A stretch of DNA of 64,000 nt from Planococcus sp. MB-3u-03 (lineage in GTDB: Bacteria; Bacillota; Bacilli; Bacillales_A; Planococcaceae): NCBI RefSeq assembly GCF_002833405.1, contig NZ_CP025135.1:353501-417500 (forward strand). The letters run 5' to 3'. A program made the position numbers and the translations under genes. Numbering within the stretch: the stretch's first letter is position 1; every line of letters starts with the position of its first letter. The notes under the pieces are model-generated. The model made no database searches. It saw nothing but the letters and a program-made list of their open reading frames with translations, and was not told the origin of the DNA. Shown here one piece after another: positions 42,070-51,337 of the stretch.

Positions 42070-42705
42070 ATGTTTACAGGCATTATAGAAGAAAAGGGGC
42101 AACTTGCCGGTATCAAGCGCGGCGCGGCCAGCATGGAAATGACGATACGCGCAAATGTCGTCCTCGAAGAAACGAAAATCGGCGATAGCATTTCAGTCGA
42201 AGGGGTGTGCCTGACAGTGACCTCATTATCCACAGGCCGTTTCACAGTGGATGTCATGCCGGAAACATTTCACGGCACGACCCTTTCTTCGTTGAGTACA
42301 TCCAGTGCCGTCAATCTAGAGCGGGCCATGGCGGCGAACGGCCGTTTCGGCGGGCATCTTGTCGCTGGCCATATCGACGGAGTCGGCAAGATCCTGCGCA
42401 AGCGCCCCCAGGAAAACGCACTGTATATCGATATAGCAGCGCCCCCTGAATTGCTTGCGCAGTCGATCGTCAAAGGATCAGTGGCAATCGATGGCGTCAG
42501 TTTGACGATTTTCGAACTTAGCGAAAACCATTTGACCGTTTCGCTCATCCCGCATACAGCGGGGGAAACGACTTTGGGCAGCAAAAAAGTAGGCGATTCG
42601 GTCAATCTGGAAACCGATATGTTCGGAAAATATGTGCAGCGTTTTATGGAGCATGCGCCAAAACAACCGATGAACGCCGATTACTTGCGGCGCCACGGAT
42701 TTTAA
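42070..42705 (+). CDS. ribE: Riboflavin synthase alpha subunit
   Basis: The 211-residue protein has two lumazine-binding repeats: MFTGIIEEKGQL with GDSISVEGVCLTV, and GGHLVAGHIDGVG with GSVAIDGVSLTI. It dismutates two 6,7-dimethyl-8-ribityllumazine molecules to riboflavin. It begins five bases after ribD behind TTAAAGGAGTG. Confidence 0.96.
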   Translation: MFTGIIEEKGQLAGIKRGAASMEMTIRANVVLEETKIGDSISVEGVCLTVTSLSTGRFTVDVMPETFHGTTLSSLSTSSAVNLERAMAANGRFGGHLVAGHIDGVGKILRKRPQENALYIDIAAPPELLAQSIVKGSVAIDGVSLTIFELSENHLTVSLIPHTAGETTLGSKKVGDSVNLETDMFGKYVQRFMEHAPKQPMNADYLRRHGF

Positions 42706-42717
42706 AGGAGCAAACCG

Positions 42718-43908
42718 ATGCTAAATACAATTGAAGAAGCAGTAAAGGATTTGCAGGCAGGAAAAGTCATTATTTTGGTAGATGACGAATCAAGGGAAAA
42801 CGAAGGCGATTTTGTTTGCCTCGCAGAACATGCGACACCTGAAAACATCAATTTCATGGCAACGCACGGCCGGGGGCTCATCTGCACGCCTGTCTCGCCC
42901 GACATCGCCCTGCGGCTGAAACTCGACCAAATGGTCAGCCACAATACCGACCACCACGAAACGGCGTTTACCGTCAGCATCGACCATAAAGATGCCAAGA
43001 CGGGCATCAGTGCCTTTGAACGGTCGGACACCATCTTGCAGATGCTCGATACGAAAGCCGTGCCGCAGGACTTCAAGCGGCCGGGGCACGTCTTCCCGCT
43101 TGTCGCGAAACTAGGCGGCGTATTCCAGCGCCAAGGCCATACGGAGGCGTCAGTCGATTTGGCGCGTCTCAGCGGAAGCGAACCCGCAGCGGTCATTTGT
43201 GAAATCATGAACCCTGACGGCACGATGTCGCGCATGCCGGACTTGGAAAAGTTGGCGGAGCAGTTCGATATAAAAATCATCACGATCGAGGATCTGTATG
43301 CCTATCGTGCAGAGAAAGACCCGCTCATCACGCGGGAATCGAGTGTCCACATGCCGACCGATTTCGGCGAGTTCCGGATGGTAGGCTATTCCAACCGGCT
43401 GGATACAGAAGAGCATGTCGCCATCGTCAAAGGCAATCCGGAATTGGAGGAAGCGCCGATCGTGCGCATTCATTCAGAATGTTTGACCGGTGATATTTTC
43501 CACTCGCGCCGCTGCGATTGCGGGGCCCAACTTTCCAAATCGCTTGAATTGATCGAACAGGCAGGTGCCGGCATCGTCCTTTATATGCGGCAGGAAGGGC
43601 GCGGCATCGGCTTGTTGAACAAGCTAAAAGCGTATGAACTGCAAGAGCAGGGCTTGGATACGGTCGAAGCGAATGAACAGCTGGGCTTCCCGGCAGAAAT
43701 GCGCGATTATACTTTATGCGCTTTGATGTTGAAGGATTTGGGCGTGTCGCGCGTCAGGTTGCTGACGAACAATCCAGCCAAGACAGACGCGCTCATCGAA
43801 TACGGCATTAAAGTGGAAGAGCGGCTGGCGCTGGTCATCCCGCCGACTGAAGACAACACGCAATACATGAAAACGAAAAAACAACGGATGCATCATCTAA
43901 TCGACTAA
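42718..43908 (+). CDS. ribBA: Bifunctional DHBP synthase / GTP cyclohydrolase II RibBA
   Basis: The 396-residue protein has DHBP synthase in about 1-200 ([37 protein letters not shown]) and GTP cyclohydrolase II in about 205-396. The latter carries the zinc set [19 protein letters not shown] and [12 protein letters not shown]. It supplies both precursors of the lumazine. It follows ribE by 12 bases. Confidence 0.97.
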   Translation: MLNTIEEAVKDLQAGKVIILVDDESRENEGDFVCLAEHATPENINFMATHGRGLICTPVSPDIALRLKLDQMVSHNTDHHETAFTVSIDHKDAKTGISAFERSDTILQMLDTKAVPQDFKRPGHVFPLVAKLGGVFQRQGHTEASVDLARLSGSEPAAVICEIMNPDGTMSRMPDLEKLAEQFDIKIITIEDLYAYRAEKDPLITRESSVHMPTDFGEFRMVGYSNRLDTEEHVAIVKGNPELEEAPIVRIHSECLTGDIFHSRRCDCGAQLSKSLELIEQAGAGIVLYMRQEGRGIGLLNKLKAYELQEQGLDTVEANEQLGFPAEMRDYTLCALMLKDLGVSRVRLLTNNPAKTDALIEYGIKVEERLALVIPPTEDNTQYMKTKKQRMHHLID

Positions 43909-43920
43909 GGAGTGTTCATA

Positions 43921-44388
43921 ATGGAAACAGTTTACGAAGCAAATTTGATCGGATCGGATTTAAAAATAGGGATCGTTACAGGCAGATTCAATGACTTTAT
44001 CACGTCTCGCCTGCTGGACGGCGCAGTCGATGGCTTGGTGCGCCATGGCGTAAATAAGGAAAACATCGACACTGCTTGGGTGCCGGGGGCATTTGAATTG
44101 CCGCTGGTCGCGAAGAAAATGGCGGAAACGAAAAAATACGATGCCGTCATCGCACTTGGCACCGTGATCCGCGGTTCGACAACGCATTACGATTATGTCT
44201 GCAGCGAAGCGGCGAAAGGCATTGCACAAGCCGGCATGTCGACAGGCGTTCCAGTCATTTTCGGCGTGTTGACGACGGAGACGATCGAACAGGCGATTGA
44301 ACGCGCTGGCACGAAAGCCGGAAACAAAGGCTACGAAGCGGCGGTTTCTGCAGTTGAAATGGGTAATTTGATGAAAGCATTCGACTGA
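43921..44388 (+). CDS. ribH: 6,7-dimethyl-8-ribityllumazine synthase
   Basis: The ATG follows AAGGAGTG; a GTG nine bases upstream lies in that site. The 155-residue protein has [38 protein letters not shown] and the GNKGYEAA end. It forms the icosahedral lumazine synthase. It is the last gene of the FMN-controlled operon. Confidence 0.97.
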   Translation: METVYEANLIGSDLKIGIVTGRFNDFITSRLLDGAVDGLVRHGVNKENIDTAWVPGAFELPLVAKKMAETKKYDAVIALGTVIRGSTTHYDYVCSEAAKGIAQAGMSTGVPVIFGVLTTETIEQAIERAGTKAGNKGYEAAVSAVEMGNLMKAFD

Positions 44389-44476
44389 TCAAAAAAAGAG
44401 CTGAGACAGGTTTTTGATTGAAGGAATGGGACCAGGTATTTTCTGGTCATCAATCATTTCATACGAGTGAATAAAT

Positions 44477-44518
44477 AAAATGAGCATGCATTCTTTTATG
44501 AATGCATGCTCATTTTTT
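44477..44518 (+). terminator. Terminator of the riboflavin operon
   Basis: A 16-base-pair stem, AAATGAGCATGCATTC / GAATGCATGCTCATTT, with a T run. It contains the GCATGC palindromes. Confidence 0.85.
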
Positions 44519-44540
44519 GGTGGCATTTATCTTGATACAA

Positions 44541-44647
44541 CAACATATTGTTGAAATTTCAGCTTATAATGCTTTGAGTTCAAAAGATATTTTAATTGAA
44601 GTTTATTATAATAATACATTGACAATTAACAGAATTTTTAGAATAAT
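44541..44647 (+). promoter_or_regulatory. Candidate control region of the symporter operon
   Basis: The 377-base gap after ribH holds a palindrome CAACATATTGTTG (44541-44553), a -10-like TATAAT (44565-44570) without a clear -35, and TTGACA (44619-44624) with 17 bases to AATAAT (44642-44647). The last pair is the more likely promoter. Confidence 0.4.
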
Positions 44648-44765
44648 GAAAAAAGAAACCATCTATTATCCTTAAAATGGAAAGGGAGGGGGAAAGGCGA
44701 ATCATCACCTATGATAGGCCGTCCGTAGGCGTATTTGTTAGCGTTTTCAAAGAAGGAGTGAGTCG

Positions 44766-44951
44766 ATGATCTGGGTTCTTACATTGAGCCTTATCACCAT
44801 CGTGTCCGTAGTAGCAGGGTTAAGGAAGCGGAAGGTTGTTTATTTTTTCCTTCCATTTGCATCGATTTTTGCATTCATGCTCGTCAAAGTCATTATGGTG
44901 CCACTCCCATTCCTGGATACGGTCCGTTTCATTTTCCAGTTGAGGGGGTGA
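44766..44951 (+). CDS. Small membrane protein in the symporter operon
   Basis: The 61-residue protein follows AAGGAGTGAGTCG. It has two hydrophobic helices (about 1-18 and 25-55) separated by RKRK. No family was recognised. It heads an operon with a DUF485 protein and a sodium:solute symporter, so an accessory role in that transporter is plausible. Confidence 0.65.
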   Translation: MIWVLTLSLITIVSVVAGLRKRKVVYFFLPFASIFAFMLVKVIMVPLPFLDTVRFIFQLRG

Positions 44952-45001
44952 ACTTCGCAATAGAGGAATTCGGCTTGTAAACCGACAAAGGGGTGGGTAA
45001 T

Positions 45002-45280
45002 TTGAGGAAGATCGATAAAAAACAAGCAGATGCGTATTTCCGGACTCGTACCACGTTGGTCACCATCTATTTATTGATCGGGTTTTCGGCATCTTTCGGG
45101 GTCGTCATGTTCGCGGAGGAATTGTCGGGCTTCAACGTCAATGGAATGCCTTTCCATTATTTCATGGGAGCGCAAGGGGCAGTGTTGACCTTCATCATCT
45201 TGCTGTTCGTTAACGCAATCATCAACGACCGGATCGACAAGAAATTCGGCTTGGACCAAGACCTGGAAGACAAGAAATAA
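45002..45280 (+). CDS. DUF485 membrane protein (YjcH/YwcB-like)
   Basis: The TTG at 45002 lies seven bases after AAAGGGGTG; the GTG nine bases upstream is part of that site. The 92-residue protein has two membrane helices and a C-terminal charged tail (RIDKKFGLDQDLEDKK). DUF485 proteins accompany acetate-type symporters (yjcH-actP in E. coli, ywcB-ywcA in B. subtilis), as here. Confidence 0.85.
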   Translation: MRKIDKKQADAYFRTRTTLVTIYLLIGFSASFGVVMFAEELSGFNVNGMPFHYFMGAQGAVLTFIILLFVNAIINDRIDKKFGLDQDLEDKK

Positions 45281-45344
45281 CATAGCGCTTCCACCTAAAT
45301 AAGAGCGATGGATAAAATTGCATAATTGACAAGGGGGAGAAGCA

Positions 45345-47024
45345 GTGGATTCACAATTTCTCGTATCACTTGTATTGATCCTGGCCACATTCGGCTTGTA
45401 TATCGGCATCGCCGTCTACAATATGGCCAGGCAAACATCAGACTTTTATGTAGCCGGGCGCAATGTTCCTGCCGTGTTCAACGGGATGGCGATCGGTGCC
45501 GACTGGATGAGCGCCGCGTCATTCATCGGGATGGCCGGGACGGTCATGTTGCTCGGATATGACGGCCTTGCCTATATCATGGGCTGGACAGGCGGATATT
45601 TACTTTTGACTTTCCTATTGGCGCCGCAGCTCCGGAAATCCGGGCGCTACACGGTACCGGAATTTATCGGCGACCGCTATAGCAGCAGCAGCGCGCGCTT
45701 GATCGCGGCCGTTGCCACCATCATCATCAGCTTTACATATTCGATTGGGCAGCTCTCAGGTTCCGGTGTCGTCATCGGCCGGCTTTTGGAAGTGCCTACA
45801 GCCGTCGGGACGATCATCGGTGTCGTATTGATCGCTTTCTACTCGGCGCTTGGCGGGATGAAAGGGATTACGTGGACGCAGGTGGCACAATACCTGGTCT
45901 TGATCATCGCCTATTTGATCCCTGTTATTTTCATGTCACTGCAATTGACGAGCAACCCGATTCCGTGGCTGTCATACGGGCAGATCGTCGGGGAACTCCA
46001 GCAGCTCGATCAGCAGCTCGGGGTTTCTGAATACGTCGTGCCATTTACAGAAGCGACCAAATGGCAATTTCTTGCACTCATGTTTACATTGATGGCCGGG
46101 ACAGCCGGCTTGCCTCACGTTATCGTGCGCTTCTATACGGTTTCTACAATGAAAGCAGCCCGTTGGAGCGGCGCATGGGCGTTATTGTTCATCGGTTTGC
46201 TTTACTTGTCTGCACCAGCGTACGCGGCATTTTCACGTTTTATCCTGATGACTCAAGTGGCCGGCTCTTCGATCGCCGATCTTCCGGCTTGGACAACTTC
46301 TTGGGTCAACACCGGCTCATTGTCGGTAGCTGATACAAATGGCGATGGCATCCTGCAATGGGAAGAAATCGTCATCAGCAATGATATCGTGGTCATGGCA
46401 ACGCCTGAAATCGCCAATCTCGGCGTCTTTGTTGTCGGCTTGATGGCTGCCGGCGCAATGGCCGCGGCACTTTCAACAGCTGGCGGGCTGATGATCGCCA
46501 TTTCAGCCGCTTTGTCACAAGATATCTATTATCGTTCAATCAACCCGAAAGCGACGGAAAGCCAGCGCTTGCTTGTCGGCCGTTCATCGATCATCATCGC
46601 GACTGTCGCAGCCGGCATCGTGGCACTGAATCCGCCGGGCGCGATCACGCAGATCGTAGCATGGGCATTTGCGCTTGCATCCGGCACCTTCTTCCCGGCG
46701 CTGATTCTCGGCGTATGGTGGAGACGGGCAAATGGGCCGGGCGTTATTGCCGGCATGCTGGTCGGTTTGACGGTAACCTTGACTTATATTTTCGCTGCTA
46801 AATTCGGCGGCTTTACGATTCTCGGCATTATCGATACAGGTGCCGGAGTCTTCGGGGCAACCGCGGCGATTCTTACGATCATCATCGTTTCACTGGCGAC
46901 GAAGCCGCCATCGAAAGAAACGCAAGAAGAAGTTCTGGACTTGCGCTATCCAGAAGGCATGACATATAAAGACGGTGAAGTATGGCGCACCGACCCGGTC
47001 GAAACAAAACGTCCGGAGCATTGA
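45345..47024 (+). CDS. Sodium:solute (acetate-type) symporter with an EF-hand-like insert
   Basis: A GTG start follows GGGGGAG. The 559-residue protein is an SSS-family carrier with about 13 helices: SDFYVAGRNVPAVFNGMAIG, DWMSAASFIGMAG, GRYTVPEFIGDRY. With the DUF485 gene it forms an ActP/YwcA-like unit, probably for acetate or another short carboxylate. Residues 330-341 read DTNGDGILQWEE, a canonical calcium-binding EF-hand loop, located between membrane segments. Calcium binding is inference from the motif. Confidence 0.88.
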   Translation: MDSQFLVSLVLILATFGLYIGIAVYNMARQTSDFYVAGRNVPAVFNGMAIGADWMSAASFIGMAGTVMLLGYDGLAYIMGWTGGYLLLTFLLAPQLRKSGRYTVPEFIGDRYSSSSARLIAAVATIIISFTYSIGQLSGSGVVIGRLLEVPTAVGTIIGVVLIAFYSALGGMKGITWTQVAQYLVLIIAYLIPVIFMSLQLTSNPIPWLSYGQIVGELQQLDQQLGVSEYVVPFTEATKWQFLALMFTLMAGTAGLPHVIVRFYTVSTMKAARWSGAWALLFIGLLYLSAPAYAAFSRFILMTQVAGSSIADLPAWTTSWVNTGSLSVADTNGDGILQWEEIVISNDIVVMATPEIANLGVFVVGLMAAGAMAAALSTAGGLMIAISAALSQDIYYRSINPKATESQRLLVGRSSIIIATVAAGIVALNPPGAITQIVAWAFALASGTFFPALILGVWWRRANGPGVIAGMLVGLTVTLTYIFAAKFGGFTILGIIDTGAGVFGATAAILTIIIVSLATKPPSKETQEEVLDLRYPEGMTYKDGEVWRTDPVETKRPEH

Positions 47025-47059
47025 AAAAAGAGCGGAAGCCTAGGCTTCCGCTCTTTTTC
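47024..47059. terminator. Bidirectional terminator
   Basis: An AAAAAGAGCGGAAGCC / GGCTTCCGCTCTTTTT stem lies between convergent genes. Confidence 0.88.
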
Positions 47060-47085
47060 TATGTCTATCTTATGTGTGTGTGTCT

Positions 47086-48133
47086 TTATTCTTTGCGGAA
47101 AACCCAAGCGCGCTGAGCCACGAAGCCGAAGATGAACAGCACGGTATCGACCATCACTTTCAAGATCACTTCTCCGCGCCCGAGCCATTCCGCATACAAG
47201 AAGTGGACCGATGCGGCGGAAACGCCCATGATGAAGGCGGCCAATATGTAATAGCGCAGCAAGGATCGTTTGGAGCCCTGCTTAAAGACTTTATTGCGGT
47301 TGACGTAGTAATTGAATAGGGAAGACAGGATGCGTGCCGCCACCGTGGCGATGATGATGAACGCTTCCGGCGATTCGTCGCGCAATAGCTGGACGAACAG
47401 CCAGAACAAGGCGATGTCGAGCCCAAATGAGGCGGCGCCTGATATCCCGTAAAATAAAAAAATCTTGTAAATATGGTAAGAATCGCGGAGCGGGTGGAAA
47501 TGGGACGACTTATTCTCGTCCAAATAAACGGTTTCGATCGTCACTTCCGACACCGGGATGTAATTCTTTTTCAGCGCCGCGAGCATATTCATTTCATATT
47601 CAAAGCGTTCGCCGAGCACGTCGAGCAGGGCCTTGGCAAAACTTTACCGGAATGCCACGCAGGCCGGTCTGTGTATCGCTCAAGTCCGCGCCAGTCGACA
47701 AGCGGAACAACAGGCGCGTGAACCGGTTGCCGAAGCGGCTGCGGAACGGGATATTGGGCTGAGAAAAATCCCGAGCTCCCAGCACGACATGGTTTGGCGA
47801 GGCTTCAAGTTCATCTGCGATTTTGACCATGTCAGACACCAAATGCTGGCCGTCTGCATCGGCAGTAATGATGGCTTCGATCGGCAATTGATGATTGAGG
47901 ATGTAATGGAACACCGTTTTCAGCGCGCGCCCTTTCCCTTGGTTGACCGCATGAGTCAATAAAGTCACTTGCGGCAGTTTTTCCAGCTCATCAAAAAAGC
48001 CGGCATAGTCGGGTCCGCTGCCATCATTTACAACGATGATCCGGGAAAAGCCGGCTGATATCGCTTCTTCAATTATAAGTTTGCATGGCTCTTCCGGTTT
48101 ATAAGCCGGAATGACGATGGCGAATTGTTTCAC
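47086..48133 (-). pseudogene. Family 2 glycosyltransferase-GtrA fusion, frameshifted
   Basis: The GTG at 48133 (after AAAGAGG) opens a GT2 domain: IVIPAYKPEE, VNDGSG, TADADGQH, TQTGLRGIP. After VKFCQ the frame departs at 47631-47632. Removing one G there restores ALLDVLGERFEYEMN and leads straight into a GtrA domain with four membrane helices, ending at 47086. A GT2-GtrA fusion of about 350 residues is a common Bacillales gene for polyprenyl-linked sugar transfer. Either it is broken or the reference has a one-base error; GtrA alone could restart at a GTG (47619). Confidence 0.82.
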
Positions 48134-48292
48134 AGGCAACCTCTTTCCATTTCTGGCACCCAGAAATAAGCTACTGGCATATGTTTCTATCTCTATATAA
48201 TGATACTACCCCAATTCCGGTTCTTTAGTCGTACCCTCCAGGATTTCCTTGGTGATTCTTGATAGGAATCGATTCATAGTCCCGCATACAGC

Positions 48293-48850
48293 TTAGTCAG
48301 AGACAACATCTTCGGGGCGGTAGCCATCCTGCAGCTGGCGGATCGATAAACCGAAATCCAGTTGAAGATGCGGATAATCTTTGAAGCGTTGCCAGTCGCC
48401 GCCCCATTCGAATCCGAGCTCTTTGGCGATATCCGCTACTTCAAACCAGTCGGGACGGCCGTTTTCGTTGCCGTCTCGCTTGATATCCCAAACGACTGAC
48501 CCGTCAGGCAGGCGCAGCGCAAAATCGATGGCCAGCCCGTAATTATGATAGGACTCGCCTCCTTCAGCATAGGTGACGACACTCCCGCCCCGCGAACGGC
48601 CTTGGGCATGGATTTCGTTTTGTTCTTCGACGGAACGGAAACCGTCGGTGATGAGGATATCGATGCCGACTTCTTCAGCCTGCGCGATCAGCTGGTCGCG
48701 TTTGGATTCGACGATCGGGTGTAGGCCGGTCGGAAGCGGCCGTTCAGCGCGTTCGTTGCGCTTTTCGATTTCCCGATCAATCCAAATGAACAAAAATGCA
48801 CCGATGATAAACAACAACAGCAATGAAAAGACGGTGCGGAATGTTTTCAA
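48293..48850 (-). CDS. cwlK: L-Ala-D-Glu endopeptidase CwlK-like (peptidase M15)
   Basis: A TTG start follows GAGGTGAAATTAC. The 185-residue protein has an N-terminal membrane anchor or signal and an M15/LAS peptidase domain. The zinc ligands are in ESYHNYGLAIDFAL and DYPHLQLDFG, with GFRSVEEQNEIHAQGR before them. It resembles B. subtilis CwlK, which cleaves the L-Ala-D-Glu bond of peptidoglycan. It is monocistronic. Confidence 0.9.
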   Translation of the reverse strand: MKTFRTVFSLLLLFIIGAFLFIWIDREIEKRNERAERPLPTGLHPIVESKRDQLIAQAEEVGIDILITDGFRSVEEQNEIHAQGRSRGGSVVTYAEGGESYHNYGLAIDFALRLPDGSVVWDIKRDGNENGRPDWFEVADIAKELGFEWGGDWQRFKDYPHLQLDFGLSIRQLQDGYRPEDVVSD

Positions 48851-48953
48851 GTAATTTCACCTCGTAACTTGATTGTAGCAAAAATCCTTAAGCAAGTATC
48901 CGGCAGGAGTTTTTGGTACGATAGGGGAAACAGATTTTTTGGAGGGATACATA

Positions 48954-49685
48954 ATGGTCATTGAATTAATGAAATCACACGCATCGGTCCGCGATTACAA
49001 AGACCAGCAATTGACGCGTGCGCAAGTCCATGAATTGGTCGAAGCGGCACAGCATGCGGCAACGTCCCACTTCGTGCAAGCTTATTCCATCGTTTGGGTG
49101 ACAGATGAAGACAAGCGCAAACGCCTTGGCGAGTTATCCAAAAACCCGAAACAGATGGAAGGGGCCGGAGCTGTGTTCTTAATGTGCGCCGACTATAACC
49201 GCTTGGGCCACGCCGCGAAACTGCAAGGGGAAGACATTGTCTTCGACCAGGCCGAGAACTTGCTGGTCGCAGTCACGGATGTCGGGTTGCTCGCGCAGAA
49301 CTTGGCGCTTGCCGCTGAATCAAAAGGCTATGGCATCTGCTATATTGGCGGAGTGCGCAACAATATGGAAGAGATCAGTAAGCTTGTTGGTTTGCCAGAA
49401 GGCGTTTTCCCGGTCTACGGCTTGACGGTCGGCGTGCCGAACGAAGCCAATGAAGTGAAGCCTCGCCTTCCTGTAGAAGCCGTGCTTCATGAAAATGAAT
49501 ACGACGAAGCGAAATACGCGGAGATTTTGCCGGCGTATGACGAGACGATCATGGCCTATTATGCCGCGCGCTCGAACAACCAAAAAACCGCCAAATGGAG
49601 TGAACAGATGGCGACGTTCTTGAACAAGCCCCATCGTCCCGATTTAAAGGACGTATTGGCTAAACGCGGGTATCTATTCAAATAA
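48954..49685 (+). CDS. nfsA: NADPH-dependent flavin nitroreductase (NfsA/FRP type)
   Basis: The ATG follows GGAGGG by eight bases. The 243-residue protein has the FMN-binding landmarks HASVRDYKDQQL, QHAATSHFVQAYSI, GYGICYIGGVRNN and LTVGVPNE of oxygen-insensitive nitroreductases and flavin reductases. It reduces nitroaromatics, quinones or flavin with NADPH. It is followed by a NAD(P)-binding protein gene with its own ribosome binding site. Confidence 0.9.
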   Translation: MVIELMKSHASVRDYKDQQLTRAQVHELVEAAQHAATSHFVQAYSIVWVTDEDKRKRLGELSKNPKQMEGAGAVFLMCADYNRLGHAAKLQGEDIVFDQAENLLVAVTDVGLLAQNLALAAESKGYGICYIGGVRNNMEEISKLVGLPEGVFPVYGLTVGVPNEANEVKPRLPVEAVLHENEYDEAKYAEILPAYDETIMAYYAARSNNQKTAKWSEQMATFLNKPHRPDLKDVLAKRGYLFK

Positions 49686-49732
49686 TCACTGCATTCATAA
49701 ATCACGGGAAGTATTGAGGAGGCTGAGAAGCA

Positions 49733-50347
49733 ATGAAAATCGCGTTATTTGGAGCAACGGGAAGAGTCGGCAGATACGTCTTGAACATGGCGCTTCGCGA
49801 CGGCCATGAAGTGAAAGCGCTAGTCCGCAGAGCAGATCTTGAAGCCCACCCGAATCTCGACCTGATCGTCGGCAATGTCCGTAACGAAGAGGACATCCGC
49901 CAGACGCTGCAAGGGGCGGATGCCGTGATCAGCGCAATCGGCACCGACCGCACGACCACGCTATCGGATGCGACACCGCTGATCGTAAAAGCGATGGAAG
50001 CGGAAGGTGTACGGCGCATCATTACGATCGGGACAGCCGGCATTCTGAACAGCCGCTTGAGCCCGGGGCTGCTCCGCTATCAGGGTGGTGATTCAAAGCG
50101 TCAATTGACCTTTGCCGCTGAAGAACATGAAAAAGCCTATAAAGCATTGGAACAAAGTGATTTGGACTGGACGATCGTATGTCCGACGTATTTGCCGGAC
50201 GGCGAACCGAAAGGCTATTTCCGTTTCGAAGAAAATTACTTGCCTGAAGATGGCAAAGAAATCACAGCCGGCGATACCGCATTGTTCGCTTACGAACAAT
50301 TGGATTCGGATGATTTCCTGAAAAGCCGCGTTGGCATTGCGTATTGA
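49733..50347 (+). CDS. NAD(P)-binding Rossmann protein (NmrA/atypical SDR type)
   Basis: The 204-residue protein follows GAGGAGGCTGAG. The glycine motif GATGRVGRYV (about 7-16), VKALVRRADL, GADAVISAIGTDRT and IITIGTAG place it among NmrA-like or BlvrB-like atypical short-chain dehydrogenases. No catalytic YxxxK is clear, so it may act as a redox sensor or reductase. It lies 47 bases after the nitroreductase gene. Confidence 0.85.
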   Translation: MKIALFGATGRVGRYVLNMALRDGHEVKALVRRADLEAHPNLDLIVGNVRNEEDIRQTLQGADAVISAIGTDRTTTLSDATPLIVKAMEAEGVRRIITIGTAGILNSRLSPGLLRYQGGDSKRQLTFAAEEHEKAYKALEQSDLDWTIVCPTYLPDGEPKGYFRFEENYLPEDGKEITAGDTALFAYEQLDSDDFLKSRVGIAY

Positions 50348-50350
50348 ATG

Positions 50351-50390
50351 ACAAAACCCCTTGAACTGTGAACAGTTCAAGGGGTTTTGT
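50351..50390. terminator. Bidirectional terminator
   Basis: A stem of about 18 base pairs, ACAAAACCCCTTGAACTG / CAGTTCAAGGGGTTTTGT. Confidence 0.88.
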
Positions 50391-50395
50391 GTGCA

Positions 50396-51337
50396 TCAGG
50401 CGGTAACGTCGCGTTTTGAGAATGTCCAATAACTGATTATCATAAAGACCAGGAAATAGACCGTCAAAACGATGAGCGACATGGCCATCGTGATGTCTGG
50501 GATAGGCATGAAGCCTGTATAGAATTGAGTCAAATCGGTATGAGTGAACAAATAATATTTGACGATTTCAAATCGCTGCAACAAGAAGACGAGTTGCACG
50601 CCGACAAACATTAGGAAAATCGACACGCCGATCGCAAGCGAACTGGAGCGGAAAACCGTCCCGAGCATGAACGCGAACGTACCGATCATCCATGTACTCG
50701 CCAAGCTGAGCACGGATAGTTTCAATGCTTCAGCCCAGTAAGAGCCTTCCACGACTTCGGATCCGTTCCAAACTAGGAATGCACCGTCTGCAACACCAAA
50801 GAAAATCCAACTGAATAAAGCGATCGATGCGAAAGTAAGGATGGCGAATAATAAGGCGAACAACATCGTCGTAATGTATTTAGATGTAAGTATTTTCCAT
50901 CTCTTGACCGGACGCGTCAACAGCATCTTGATCGTTCCTTGTGAAAACTCAGAAGCAACGATGCCTGCGCCCACGATAACCGTGAAAAGCGTCACGAGCG
51001 ACAGCATCATATGGCTGTCGAGCACTTGCTGCTGCAGGCTTTCGACTTTGAACGGCTCGGCATCATTGGCCAAGCGGTATTCTGCGATGGCGGCCTGGCC
51101 TTCATAATAGTCTTTTTGGGCAGGGCCGATGTCCGGATTTTGCAATTGATCCTCGGCTGAAGCCAAGTTCATTGTCTCCATTTCCTGCCATCCCATTTCC
51201 GGCGCAGGAGAAGTGGATTCGATCCATTTGGTGATGCCTGCATTTGCCAATAAGATAACGATAAGCAGGATGGCCATGACCCATGTCGCTTTTTTACTCC
51301 ATAATTTCATCCATTCATTTTGTATGAGTTTGAGCAA
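50396..51337 (-). CDS. ABC-2 type transporter permease
   Basis: A TTG start follows GGAGGCGG. The 313-residue protein has six membrane helices, with the first followed by a large outer loop, and the motif ASEFSQGTIKMLLTRPVKRW typical of ABC-2/NatB-type permeases. Its start overlaps the ATPase gene by 23 bases. Together they form a BcrA-like exporter, possibly for a peptide antibiotic. Confidence 0.87.
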   Translation of the reverse strand: MLKLIQNEWMKLWSKKATWVMAILLIVILLANAGITKWIESTSPAPEMGWQEMETMNLASAEDQLQNPDIGPAQKDYYEGQAAIAEYRLANDAEPFKVESLQQQVLDSHMMLSLVTLFTVIVGAGIVASEFSQGTIKMLLTRPVKRWKILTSKYITTMLFALLFAILTFASIALFSWIFFGVADGAFLVWNGSEVVEGSYWAEALKLSVLSLASTWMIGTFAFMLGTVFRSSSLAIGVSIFLMFVGVQLVFLLQRFEIVKYYLFTHTDLTQFYTGFMPIPDITMAMSLIVLTVYFLVFMIISYWTFSKRDVTA

